Assembly (NCBI GenBank): GCA_963822905.1
Contig: CAWGJF010000003.1
Span: 558,001 to 622,000, forward strand
Source: CAWGJF01 sp963822905
GTDB taxonomy: Bacteria; Bacteroidota; Ignavibacteria; Ignavibacteriales; Ignavibacteriaceae
Direction of reading: 5' to 3'
DNA length: 64,000 nucleotides
The translations under genes were made by a program, and so were the position numbers. Every line of letters begins with the position of its first letter. The first letter of the stretch is position 1. Shown piece after piece: positions 55,301 through 64,000 of the stretch. Under the pieces are notes generated by a model. The model was not told the origin of the DNA. It made no database searches and saw only the letters and a program-made list of their open reading frames with translations.

Positions 55301-58300
55301 TTAGTCCTGGAAATCCAACGCAGCAATTTCTTTATCCGGTCTTCTGAATATTTTTCTTCCAAGTGCCGGCACTTTTATTTTTAAGTTTTCCATCATTGTA
55401 TAAACTACAGGTACTAATATCAAAGTTAAAAACATTGAACTGATCAATCCTCCGATGATTGCCCATGCTAAACCAGATTTCCATTCAGAGCCCGAGTCGG
55501 TTGCCAATGCTAATGGAAGCATACCAATTACCATCGCTGTAGTTGTCATAAGTATCGGTCTGATTCTACTGCGCCCTGCCTCTATCAATGAATCAAATAC
55601 ATTCATACCTGATTCTTTCCTCATTTGATTTGCTCTATCCACAAGCAAGATCGCATTCTTACCAACCAAACCAATCAACATTATTATTCCAAGTATGGAA
55701 AAAATATTCAAAGTTTTCATAGTTAACGCTAATGCTAAGAACGCTCCAACCATTGCAACTGGAATTGATAAAAGAACAACGAAAGGATAAATATAAGAAT
55801 CATACAAAGCAACCATTACCATATATACAAAAAGTATTGCTGCAATCATTGCTAGCCCAAGACTTCCGAAAGATTGAGCTTGATTCTTCAAGTCACCTTC
55901 ATAAGCAACCTCCACTCCGGGAGGAAGAATTCCTTTAGCTAACTCGGTTTTAATATCAGCACCGATACTGCCGCTTGGCCTTCCGTTTACCTGTGCATAA
56001 ACAGTTATGGAATTTATCCTGTTCCTTCTTTGCAGCTTTGTCGGTCCTGTGGTTTGATAAATATCCGCGAACTGCTGAAGCTCAATTGCCTGTCCCTTCT
56101 TATTAATAAAGGTAAGATTCTTAACATCCGATATTGTCGAACGGTCAAATTTGTCAAGCACAATTCTTAAATCGTAATCATCGTTGCCATCTCTAAATTT
56201 TGAATCGTCGTCTCCGGTCAGCGCTACACGTAATGCAGCACCTACATCTGCAATCGTCAATCCGAACTGTGCTAATTTTTGCCTGTCAATATCTACACGA
56301 GTTTCCGGTTTACCTTGCTCGGCAGACAATCTTACATCTGCAGTTCCACGAATATTATTTAAAGTCTTCATTAAAATGTCGGCACCTTTTTCAACGTCAG
56401 TTCTATTCGGGCCGTTAACTATTAATTGTATTGGAGTCTGGTTTGCAGTTCCAAAAATTCCTATAGGATTAACACGAACTTTTAACCCGGGAATTTTTTG
56501 CGCGTACAGTTTTATCTTTTCTCCAACATCATCAGTAGAAATATCTCTTTGTTCTTTTGGAACCAAAGCCACATCCAGCTCTGAAGAATTATTTGATGAT
56601 TGTCCCAGCAAACCTTCATTTGAGGCACCCACGGTTAAAAACACTTTTTTAACTTCAGGAAGATTTGTTATATATCTTTCTACATTCTGTGTAACCATGT
56701 TTGTATTTTCAAGAGACGAACCGGGACTGGTTTCTAAAATTACAGCAAACTCACCGCGGTCTGATTGTGTTATAAACTCGCTTCCGATAAACCCGGCTGG
56801 AGCTAAACTCAATGCAAGAATAAAAAGAACTCCCGATATCGCGATTACTTTCCATCTGTTGTTTAATGCCCATTTTAAAATTCCGAGGTAATGCTCGACT
56901 AATTTTTTGAATGAAGATTCAAACCAAAGAGCAAATTTTCCCATCAATGAACTTTTTGATAGTTTTTCAATCTTACCTAATCTTGAAGCCAAAGCAGGAG
57001 TGACAGTGAAGGAAACAAAAAGGCTTAGTAAAGTTGATATAACAACTACAACTGCAAATTCCCTGATAATATTTCCGATCAAACCGCCGGTTAAAGCTAA
57101 AGGAACAAACACAACTACGTCAACCATAGTAATTGATAATGCTGCAAAGCCGATTTCATTTCTTCCTTTTAATGCTGCAGCTCTTTTAGGTTCACCTTTT
57201 TCAAGATGGTGATGAATGTTCTCAAGCACCACTATCGAGTCGTCCACAAGAATACCAACAACCAAAGACAAACCAAGTAATGTCATTAAGTTCAAAGTAA
57301 AACCAAACATATACATGACTATAAAAGTTGAAATCATAGAAGCAGGAATTGCAAGCATCACAATAAATGAATCTCTAATACTGTGTAAGAATAGCATCAT
57401 TACAATTGCAACAAGGATCACAGCTAAAAACAAATCGAACTTAACGCCATTTGCTGCATCAAGTGTAAATTGAGAACCGTCCTGTGCGATATCAAATTTA
57501 ACATTCTCAGCTTTATAATCGGATTCAATTTTGGTTAATTCTTTTCTTACCAGTTTAACGACATCAACGGCATTTGCATCAGTCTGTTTTTGAACTAAAA
57601 CACCTACAGAAGTTTTTCCATTAATTCTGTTTATTGTAGAATAATCTTTTTGCCCGTCTTCAACTTCAGCAACATCGTTCAACTTGATATCGCTGCCTGT
57701 TTTTGATTGAGAAATAACTAGGTTTCTTAAATCATCCACTGATTTTAGTTTACCTGCAATTCTCACAACCAATTGATCTTTGCTATCTTCAATTTTCCCG
57801 GTTGGGTAATCCAGGTTTGAAGATTTAACAGCCTGAACAACCTGAAGAATTGATAATCCATAAGAATGAATTCTATCAGCATCCAGGTTTACTTTAATTT
57901 CTCTTTCATCGCCGCCGACCAAAGTAATTTGACCAACCCCTTGAATTTTTGCTAACCTTGGCTGAATTCTATCTTTAATAAATTGGTAAAATTGAGTAGA
58001 CGGCATTTTACTTGTGACACCCATTCTTAATACTGGAATTTCGTCAAGAGCAAATTTTGAAATTGTAGGTGCTTTAGCATTGGCCGGAAGCTGGGATATA
58101 ACTTCATTTACTTTTCTTTGCGCATTTTGTAAAGCAACATCTATATCTGCCGACTGCAGGAAATTCACCATTACAAAGGAAACACCTTCAGAAGAAGTTG
58201 AATTAACAGCATCAATTTCGTCTAGAGTTGAAATTGCATCTTCAATTGTTTTTGTAACAGATGTTTCAACTTCATTCGGCGATGCACCAGGATAGACAGT

Positions 58301-58444
58301 TGTAATCGTAAGCACCGGTGGCGTAATCTTCGGCAGCAATTCGTAACTTAATTGAGTATAGCTGTATATACCCAAAACACTTAATGCGGCAAAAATAACC
58401 ACAATAAGTGTCGGTCTTTTTATTGCGAGTTCTGTTATCGTCAT
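55301..58444 (-). CDS. RND efflux pump permease (HAE1/AcrB-like)
   Basis: The 1047-residue protein has the 12-helix RND architecture with two periplasmic loops. It opens MTITELAIKRPTLIVVIFAA. GLSLVVGILVDDSIVVLENI near residue 400 holds the transmembrane Asp pair of the proton relay, and LIGLVGKNAILLVDRANQMR near residue 940 is typical of the HAE1 family. TLFVKxV-type heavy-metal signatures are absent, so it is more likely a drug or lipid exporter than a metal pump. It is the last gene of the tetR-tolC-adaptor-pump operon, 33 bases after the adaptor. Confidence 0.94.
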   Translation of the reverse strand: MTITELAIKRPTLIVVIFAALSVLGIYSYTQLSYELLPKITPPVLTITTVYPGASPNEVETSVTKTIEDAISTLDEIDAVNSTSSEGVSFVMVNFLQSADIDVALQNAQRKVNEVISQLPANAKAPTISKFALDEIPVLRMGVTSKMPSTQFYQFIKDRIQPRLAKIQGVGQITLVGGDEREIKVNLDADRIHSYGLSILQVVQAVKSSNLDYPTGKIEDSKDQLVVRIAGKLKSVDDLRNLVISQSKTGSDIKLNDVAEVEDGQKDYSTINRINGKTSVGVLVQKQTDANAVDVVKLVRKELTKIESDYKAENVKFDIAQDGSQFTLDAANGVKFDLFLAVILVAIVMMLFLHSIRDSFIVMLAIPASMISTFIVMYMFGFTLNLMTLLGLSLVVGILVDDSIVVLENIHHHLEKGEPKRAAALKGRNEIGFAALSITMVDVVVFVPLALTGGLIGNIIREFAVVVVISTLLSLFVSFTVTPALASRLGKIEKLSKSSLMGKFALWFESSFKKLVEHYLGILKWALNNRWKVIAISGVLFILALSLAPAGFIGSEFITQSDRGEFAVILETSPGSSLENTNMVTQNVERYITNLPEVKKVFLTVGASNEGLLGQSSNNSSELDVALVPKEQRDISTDDVGEKIKLYAQKIPGLKVRVNPIGIFGTANQTPIQLIVNGPNRTDVEKGADILMKTLNNIRGTADVRLSAEQGKPETRVDIDRQKLAQFGLTIADVGAALRVALTGDDDSKFRDGNDDYDLRIVLDKFDRSTISDVKNLTFINKKGQAIELQQFADIYQTTGPTKLQRRNRINSITVYAQVNGRPSGSIGADIKTELAKGILPPGVEVAYEGDLKNQAQSFGSLGLAMIAAILFVYMVMVALYDSYIYPFVVLLSIPVAMVGAFLALALTMKTLNIFSILGIIMLIGLVGKNAILLVDRANQMRKESGMNVFDSLIEAGRSRIRPILMTTTAMVIGMLPLALATDSGSEWKSGLAWAIIGGLISSMFLTLILVPVVYTMMENLKIKVPALGRKIFRRPDKEIAALDFQD

Positions 58445-58477
58445 TTTCTAATACCTTCTTTTTTCAAACATTAAAAT

Positions 58478-59527
58478 TTATTGAACTACCGTTACTCTGT
58501 AATTATCAACAAGATTATTCTGGCCGTTTACAACAACGGTTTCACCTGCTTTTAATCCATTTAATACTTCAAGATTTTTATCGAAAGTATTTCCAACTAT
58601 AATATTTCTTAATTGAGCGACTCCATCATTAACAACAAATACTTGTGCATCTTTTACACTTCCAATTAAAGCGTCTCTCGGTATAAATAATTTATCACCT
58701 TTGGAGCTTGAGTTAAAAATTACAGTACCGAACATTCCTGCTTTTAAAGGATGTTCTTTACTGTTAGGAAGAGAAATTTCAACCGGATAAGTATGAGCTT
58801 CATCTCCTTTGTCACTTATTGTTGAAATCTTACCTTTGAAAGCTACGCCGGGATATATATCTGTGCTTACTTCAACTGGGTCGCCAACTTTAAGCTGGAA
58901 AACATTTTTTTCGCTGACATTTAATTTCACTTTCAATTGTGCAATGTCAACTATGTTTGCCACCGACGTACCTTTTTTTACATAATCACCCATATCAACT
59001 ATTCTTGATGTAACAACACCAGAAATAGGAGCAGTAATCTTTGTATTGCTGAATTCTTTTTTAGCTACAATGTATTGAGCTTCAGCAGTTTGGTAAGCAA
59101 GTTTGATAGATTCACGTTGTGCATCTGTAACAGCTTTTTGCTGGAAAAGAACTTCGTATCTATCAAAATCTTTTTTTGCTTTTTCATAATTTACTTCCGC
59201 TGTTTTGAAAGCTGCTAATTTTAATTCGTCATCAAGCTGAATCAAAGTTGAACCCTTCGCTTTGTAGTCACCGACTTTAGCATAAACGCCAACAACTTTT
59301 CCTTCAGCTTCAGAAACAATTGAAACATCATTATTAGCATCAATATTTCCAACGAGGTCAAGGTTTCTTTCAACCGCTTTATTTTGTACCGTGGCAACAC
59401 TTACAGGATAAGCATCTATTTTTTCATTTTTACTTTTTGCCTGAAGCTTTGCTTTATTGTTCAATAGAATCGCTATTATACCTCCAACCATCACGAAGGC
59501 AATCAAGAAATATTTTAACTTTCGCAT
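58478..59527 (-). CDS. RND periplasmic adaptor (membrane fusion protein)
   Basis: A protein of about 349 residues with an N-terminal membrane anchor (YFLIAFVMVGGIIAILL) and no lipobox. The lipoyl domain is split around a coiled hairpin: VSIVSEAEGKVVGVYAKVGD, then the helices with YEKAKKDFDRYEVLFQQKAV, then ITAPISGVVTSRIVDMGDYV near residue 170. The beta-barrel and membrane-proximal domains follow. I start it at the ATG at 59527, with AAAGG upstream; a start at 59560 would overlap the TolC-like gene and lacks a site. It joins the permease to the outer membrane channel. Confidence 0.92.
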   Translation of the reverse strand: MRKLKYFLIAFVMVGGIIAILLNNKAKLQAKSKNEKIDAYPVSVATVQNKAVERNLDLVGNIDANNDVSIVSEAEGKVVGVYAKVGDYKAKGSTLIQLDDELKLAAFKTAEVNYEKAKKDFDRYEVLFQQKAVTDAQRESIKLAYQTAEAQYIVAKKEFSNTKITAPISGVVTSRIVDMGDYVKKGTSVANIVDIAQLKVKLNVSEKNVFQLKVGDPVEVSTDIYPGVAFKGKISTISDKGDEAHTYPVEISLPNSKEHPLKAGMFGTVIFNSSSKGDKLFIPRDALIGSVKDAQVFVVNDGVAQLRNIIVGNTFDKNLEVLNGLKAGETVVVNGQNNLVDNYRVTVVQ

Positions 59528-59549
59528 TTTGCTAACCTTTCTATATGCT

Positions 59550-60872
59550 TTATTTACCAATTGATTTTTGTAATTGTGCTACAGCTAATTCGTAATCGAC
59601 CAACGATTGCACATAATTTGTTTTAGCTTGCAGCAGGGCAACTTCTGCATCCAGTAATTCTGAATTGAGAGTTAAACCGTTTTTATACTGCTGGTCTGTA
59701 ACCCTGTAATTTTCTTCAGCTTGTTTTACATTATCATTTGCCACGCTGATTGTTTCTTTTGAACGCATCATATCCAGATAATTATTTGTGACTTCAAGAG
59801 TAACGTTATCCCTTAAAGTTTTATATGAGTCTTTTACCTGCTGGTAAGTTGCTTCTGCCTGTGTTGTTTGATCAGAAGTTGCACCCCAGTTCCACAAATT
59901 AAACGAAGCCGTAACGTTTACGTCCCATGTTCCTTTAAATTTATCTTCCGTGGGAAAAATTCTTGAATTGGGTCGGGCAAAATTATAATCACCTGTTAAA
60001 TAAATTTGTGGAAACCAGCCTGACTGTGCTGCTGTAATTCCGGATTCAGTTGCTTTAATTTTAAATTCCATTGATTTCAATTCAGGTCTGTTTTCATAAG
60101 CTTTATTTACTAACAGATCCAGGTCGTCTTGAATATTTTTATTGGGGTTTACGGTATCGGAAATATCAATACTAGCAGAAAGAGGAAAACCTATTACACT
60201 ATTTAAACTGATAACTGCAAGACGAACCGCATTATTTGCATCAATTTGTTTTAATTTTGTATCCGATAATTGAACCTGAACTTTTAAAAGTTCGTTATTT
60301 GTCGCCATTCCCTGGTCATAAAAACTTTGAACAACCAGTAGATGTGCTTTGTTTTGTTCAACATTTTCATCAATTACTTTTTTAACTTCATTTGCTTTGA
60401 ATAAACTCCAGTAAGCTTTTTTAATATTATAAATGAGATCATTTTTATCACGGTTAAAATCTTCTTTGACTGATTCAAGATTATATTCAGCAATGTCTGA
60501 ATTAGCTTTTAACCTGAACCCGGTAAATAAAGGCTGCTGCAAAGTAAGTTTAACTCCGTAGTTGTTGACTATATTTTGATTTAACTCAAACTCACCAAAA
60601 GGAGTGGAAATTGAATAAGGGGTAATTGGACTTAATCTTGTATAGTTTGCGTTAAGAGATAGGCTCGGCAATCTTGCTGCATTCATTTCACTTAATATTG
60701 CATCAGCGGAAGTGACTCTCCATTTAGCTGAATTAATTTCTTCGCTGTTTTCCAGACCAATTTTTATACTCTCATCCAGAGTTAGTTTTTTAACCTCTTG
60801 TGCTAAAGAATAATTATATGTCAGTAATAAAATGCCGACAATATAAATTATATTTTGAAATTTTAATTTCAC
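59550..60872 (-). CDS. TolC-like outer membrane efflux protein
   Basis: A protein of about 440 residues of the outer membrane factor family. A signal peptide (NIIYIVGILLLTYNYSLAQ) is followed by two structural repeats: KLTLDESIKIGLENSEEINS, LQQPLFTGFRLKANSD, then YENRPELKSMEFKIKATESG near residue 265. I prefer a GTG start at 60872 because AAGGAG lies nine bases upstream and the signal peptide begins there; ATG codons at 60902 and 60896 are alternatives. It forms the exit channel for the pump encoded downstream. Confidence 0.92.
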   Translation of the reverse strand: MKLKFQNIIYIVGILLLTYNYSLAQEVKKLTLDESIKIGLENSEEINSAKWRVTSADAILSEMNAARLPSLSLNANYTRLSPITPYSISTPFGEFELNQNIVNNYGVKLTLQQPLFTGFRLKANSDIAEYNLESVKEDFNRDKNDLIYNIKKAYWSLFKANEVKKVIDENVEQNKAHLLVVQSFYDQGMATNNELLKVQVQLSDTKLKQIDANNAVRLAVISLNSVIGFPLSASIDISDTVNPNKNIQDDLDLLVNKAYENRPELKSMEFKIKATESGITAAQSGWFPQIYLTGDYNFARPNSRIFPTEDKFKGTWDVNVTASFNLWNWGATSDQTTQAEATYQQVKDSYKTLRDNVTLEVTNNYLDMMRSKETISVANDNVKQAEENYRVTDQQYKNGLTLNSELLDAEVALLQAKTNYVQSLVDYELAVAQLQKSIGK

Positions 60873-60917
60873 TTGAATATTCTCCTTAACTTTCATTTTC
60901 AATTAATCACTTAATTA

Positions 60918-61557
60918 CTAATTATTTGATTTATGTTCTTCTTCCAGCAAATGTTTCTGATATTTTTTTCTTCCTTCGTCTGTAAAAATCCCAAGAAATA
61001 AAACAGAAGTAATTGTATCGAACACTTGTTCAGGATTTAGCGGCAGTTCCGAAAGAACATCCGGAACCATAATATTGTGAATGGCATTTATATACATAAG
61101 CATTACAACTTCTTCATAAACTTCATTTCTAACATCACCGTTTTTTATTCCTTCACGTATTAACCTTGAATATTTATCACGTACATATTTTTTTCTTGTT
61201 TCGACCACTTCATTCCATAATTCAGGATTATTTTTTTTCAAATCTTCAGAGCAAAGGACTTTTCATTGAGGAACCTGTGAGCGGATAAACTTCATCATAG
61301 AAGAAATTTTTTCAATAAAGTCTAAATTTTCATCAGCCCAAAGTTTTTCAAGATAATCATCGATATTGCATCTTATTGAATCTATAATTTCCCTAACTAT
61401 CTGTTCCTTACCTTCAAAAAATTTGTAAAGCGTTTTTTTGCTCATTCCCATATCGTCGGCTATTTCCTTCATCGTAACTTTATTATAACCGAACTGGTTA
61501 AATAATTCATTTGCTCTTATTCAAGATTCTGTTTTTTAAGTCGATTTCTTTATTCAT
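60918..61557 (-). pseudogene. TetR-family regulator of the efflux operon, interrupted twice
   Basis: From an ATG at 61557 the frame reads MNKEIDLKNRILNK and then stops. In the next frame ANELFNQFGYNKVTMKEIAD and MGMSKKTLYKFFEGKEQIV give the classic TetR helix-turn-helix, so one base is extra near 61.52 kb. The frame then runs to an in-frame TGA at 61263-61265 (after IRSQVPQ) and resumes immediately, in the same frame, as EDLKKNNPELWNEVVETRKK through to 60918. The restored protein is about 210 residues, the normal TetR length. It lies 45 bases before the TolC-like gene and probably repressed the operon. Confidence 0.85.
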
Positions 61558-61578
61558 TTATTTTTCTTCTCTCCAATA

Positions 61579-61606
61579 GGAAACCCATTATGTTTATTTA
61601 GTTTCC
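61579..61606. promoter_or_regulatory. Putative TetR-family operator, proximal copy
   Basis: A 28-base inverted repeat with arms GGAAAC and GTTTCC (extended imperfectly to GGAAACCCATT / ATTTAGTTTCC). It begins 22 bases upstream of the regulator's ATG, where a repressor would block transcription of the operon. A second copy lies 74 bases further upstream. Confidence 0.6.
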
Positions 61607-61652
61607 TAACATTATGTTGAAAATGGTGATATTTATCACATATTTTAATGTC

Positions 61653-61680
61653 GGAAACCAATATTGCTTATTTGGTTTCC
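61653..61680. promoter_or_regulatory. Putative TetR-family operator, distal copy
   Basis: A 28-base inverted repeat, GGAAACCAATA then TATTTGGTTTCC, better matched than the proximal copy. It has the same arm sequence and total length, which argues for a common binding protein. Confidence 0.62.
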
Positions 61681-62082
61681 AAACATAAATTAAAATGTTT
61701 GACGAGTCAATAGAAATTTCGTTCTATCAAATGATTTTGTGATGCAGGGAACTATTGAATGAAGAAGGTTAAAAAAATTGGAAAAAATTAAGTGACTTGA
61801 GTCATTTGTTGATAAAGCATTCTTTAAAGTGTTTAACAAACTTCCTGCTTTGGTTCGTCTTCATTCTTTAAAAACAAATTTTCTTTTACGAGTTGTAGTT
61901 TAATCCTATTATTTAACTTTTTAATGATTAGTAATGATATTAAGCCAAAGTAACCTCAGAATCATTTAAATAATCCTATCGATAAACGTGAAATTATTTT
62001 GGGTTTATTTATCCTTTCTTCCAAAGTAATTGAAATCAGGATTAGATATATTTACTATATCATTAATTATTATTTCAGTTAA

Positions 62083-63321
62083 ATGAATTTAATTGAATGG
62101 AATGACCAGCTAAGATTCCTGGTTGCAATCGCATTGGGGTTCCTAATAGGGTTGGAAAGAGAAAGCAGAGGAAGCAAACTTTCTTCGAAACTTACAGCCG
62201 GAGTAAGAACATACACACTTATAAGTTTGTTTGGATTTGGTTGTGCCTGGCTTTACAGAATAAATATTGAATTTGTTATTCCTGTAGGAATAATTGTAAT
62301 TGGTGGAATGGTGCTTGCATCTTACTTAGCCAAACAAAAATCCGGGGCTGTAGGTTGGACAAGTGAAATTGCTGTGCTGTTAACTTTTCTGGTTGGTGTT
62401 TTATCTTTACTTGCAGATGTCTGGATTGCAATGGCATTGGGAATTTTTACTACTCTTCTTTTATCAGAAAAAGCTGAACTTGAACGGTACATTGAAAAAC
62501 TGGATAAATCTGAATTCCTTGCTGTCGTTAAGTTTTTAATTGTTACCATAATTGTGCTTCCTGCATTACCCGACAAAGAATATACTCAATTTAATCTGAA
62601 TCCTTATCGCATCTGGCAAATCGTCATTTTAGTTTCTTCCATTGGTTTTGTTGGTTACTTTCTGATGAAGAAGTTTGGGGATAAAGTTGGTCTCTGGTTA
62701 TCAGGTTTGCTGGGAGGTATTGCTTCAAGCACTGCCGTCAGTATTGCTATGGGAAATATTGCAAAGAAGAATAATCATCTTGCTAAACGTGCTTTCCAGG
62801 CAACAATCCTGGCTAGTAGTGTGATGTACTTAAGAATACTTGTAATTATCTATTTTTTGAATGCTGCACTTGCTTTTGAAATCTGGTGGAAATTGGTAAT
62901 CCTGAGTTGTGCCGGTCTGATACTTTCAGTTTTTAATCATGATAAAAATCCTGAAACTTCTTCAGGTTCAATCTCAACAATTCAAAATCCATTTGAAATA
63001 AGACCGGCTGTAATTTTTGCTTTCCTTTTTGTTTTGCTTTCAATTGTTACAATTTGGGTAAAACAATTTTTTGGCAGCAGCGGATTGCTGGCTTTATCAG
63101 CAATTGTTGGTGTTACCGATATTGACCCGTTTATTCTTTCAATAATAAGCAGGCAGCTTCCCGTTGAAAATATTATTAGCTCTGCAATAATAATCTCGAT
63201 GATGAGTAATACAATTGTAAAGGGTATTTATTTTGGTTTTCTTACCAAAGGTTTAAGAAAACAAGTAACAATATATTTCACTATCTGGGTTGTCATACAC
63301 ATCGTTCTGCTTTTTATTTGA
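62083..63321 (+). CDS. MgtC/SapB-family membrane protein (DUF4010-containing)
   Basis: The 412-residue protein opens with the MgtC/SapB signature: LVAIALGFLIGLERESRG and LTAGVRTYTLISLFGFGCAWL within the first 55 residues. About ten further membrane helices belong to the DUF4010 region, including LSGLLGGIASSTAVSIAMGN near residue 205 and ALSAIVGVTDIDPFILSI near residue 343. These proteins are inner-membrane proteins of debated function, perhaps in magnesium homeostasis. It is a single gene, divergent from the efflux operon. Confidence 0.88.
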   Translation: MNLIEWNDQLRFLVAIALGFLIGLERESRGSKLSSKLTAGVRTYTLISLFGFGCAWLYRINIEFVIPVGIIVIGGMVLASYLAKQKSGAVGWTSEIAVLLTFLVGVLSLLADVWIAMALGIFTTLLLSEKAELERYIEKLDKSEFLAVVKFLIVTIIVLPALPDKEYTQFNLNPYRIWQIVILVSSIGFVGYFLMKKFGDKVGLWLSGLLGGIASSTAVSIAMGNIAKKNNHLAKRAFQATILASSVMYLRILVIIYFLNAALAFEIWWKLVILSCAGLILSVFNHDKNPETSSGSISTIQNPFEIRPAVIFAFLFVLLSIVTIWVKQFFGSSGLLALSAIVGVTDIDPFILSIISRQLPVENIISSAIIISMMSNTIVKGIYFGFLTKGLRKQVTIYFTIWVVIHIVLLFI

Positions 63322-63529
63322 TTATTCAAACTCCGAAATCCAAAATAGAATTGTGTTTAATAGTCTTTCTCTATCCAGAACAATAAAATGAATTCCTGTT
63401 GATTCACCTTTCTGAGTAATTCATAAACGATGAAATGTTGTTATCTGTAAATGTTGAATTGTATATTTACTTTGCAGTTTATGAATATTTTACTGCACCG
63501 GATTTTAACTTAACTATTGCGGAGTAAAT

Positions 63530-64000
63530 ATGTTTGATTGGAATTGGGGAACTTCAAATAAAAAAAATTTACAAAAGACAGTCGAAAGATGTAAACAAAA
63601 TGAGATTATATTACCGACCTTTAATCAATTAAAACACCCGGACACAATTCCCGAAAAAATTCAAAAGAAGTTAGAAAAAATCGGTCTTCACGAATTGCAT
63701 CCTTTAAATTTATTCAGAATAAACTGGCGTAATGATCCTTCCTCCGGACGAATTGGAGGTATAAATTATTTTGAAATTCCAAAGGAAATTACAGGTGTTA
63801 AACCAAGAATTATTGGACTTACCGGAAAGTTTTTCCCAACAGGTGCTCACAAAGTCGGGGCAACCTACGGATGTTTAGCACCATATCTTGTTAGCGGTAA
63901 ACTAGATCCAGAATACCATAAAGCTGTCTGGCCTTCCACAGGAAATTATTGCCGTGGAGGTGCTTTCAATTCAGCTTTGTTGTCAGTGCACGCAGTTGCA
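63530..64000 (+). CDS. PLP-dependent enzyme of the tryptophan-synthase-beta/cysteine-synthase fold (3' end outside window)
   Basis: The first 157 codons of a gene cut by the window edge. It starts at the ATG at 63530 behind a GGAG site. The N-terminus has LPTFNQLKHPDTIPEKIQKK and LFRINWRNDPSSGRIGG. LTGKFFPTGAHKVGATYGCL near residue 105 includes the lysine that would bind pyridoxal phosphate, and STGNYCRGGAF near residue 140 is the serine/glycine-rich substrate loop. It belongs to the fold-type II lyases (threonine synthase, cysteine synthase, TrpB). The exact reaction cannot be given from this fragment. Confidence 0.82.
   Translation, partial: MFDWNWGTSNKKNLQKTVERCKQNEIILPTFNQLKHPDTIPEKIQKKLEKIGLHELHPLNLFRINWRNDPSSGRIGGINYFEIPKEITGVKPRIIGLTGKFFPTGAHKVGATYGCLAPYLVSGKLDPEYHKAVWPSTGNYCRGGAFNSALLSVHAVA

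Larger units (their letters stand above)
61558..62082. other. Divergent regulatory region between the efflux operon and the MgtC/SapB gene
   Basis: These 525 bases carry no gene. The part next to the regulator holds two 28-base inverted repeats at 61579-61606 and 61653-61680. The part near 61.8-62.08 kb must contain the promoter of the MgtC/SapB-family gene; I saw no further repeat there. Confidence 0.6.

Overview
The window is low-GC, gene-dense bacterial DNA. It most likely comes from a member of the Ignavibacteriota (Ignavibacteriales, Bacteroidota/Chlorobi group). The main clue is a set of secreted proteins between 20.6 and 36.3 kb whose C-termini carry the type IX secretion (T9SS) sorting domain in the form NYPNPFNPST...KKM(I/L)L(I/L)K. 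The wording of that domain, the AT-rich codons and the mix of genes fit this phylum, but no rRNA marker is present, so the assignment is an inference.

Region 1 (65-17433) is an envelope or exopolysaccharide cluster. In order it holds a PaaK/CapK-like adenylate-forming enzyme, a FemAB-like acyltransferase, a NodB-like deacetylase, an AlgD-type GDP-mannose dehydrogenase, a frameshifted GT4 glycosyltransferase, an asparagine synthase-like amidotransferase, a Wzx-like flippase, two GT2 glycosyltransferases and a frameshifted Wzy/WaaL-like protein. A four-gene group follows that resembles a dlt pathway: a carrier protein on the minus strand, and an MBOAT acyltransferase, an SGNH-like protein and a stand-alone adenylation enzyme on the plus strand. 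The likely theme is synthesis of a uronate-containing polymer that is decorated with an activated acyl or amino-acyl group.

Region 2 (17643-36323) holds PurU, a membrane-anchored transglutaminase-like protein and a type 3 acyltransferase, followed by the T9SS cargo cluster, all on the minus strand. The cargo comprises a double-propeller protein, three lamin-tail-domain paralogues (two of them wrecked) and two beta-helix proteins. The two beta-helix proteins share an apparently identical 1.6-kb block but have different signal peptides and tails. Three hairpin terminators separate units.

Region 3 (37161-54916) is mainly metabolic and housekeeping: DinB-like and GNAT proteins; a larE-larB-larC operon for the nickel-pincer cofactor with a linked membrane protein; a GT9 glycosyltransferase; a second nucleotide-sugar dehydrogenase; two thioredoxin-fold proteins; lgt followed by a znuABC-type metal transporter; topA; yidD-mtgA; and two conserved unknowns.

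Region 4 (55112-64000) has tRNA-Ser(UGA), an RND tripartite efflux operon (regulator, TolC-like protein, adaptor, pump) with a broken TetR-family regulator and two matching inverted repeats upstream of it, an MgtC/SapB-family membrane protein, and the 5' part of a PLP-dependent enzyme that runs off the window.

At least five genes (GT4, Wzy-like, two T9SS cargos, TetR) are interrupted by frameshifts or stops, and a sixth (53.25 kb) probably is. This is either real decay or uncorrected assembly error, and the sequence alone cannot decide which.
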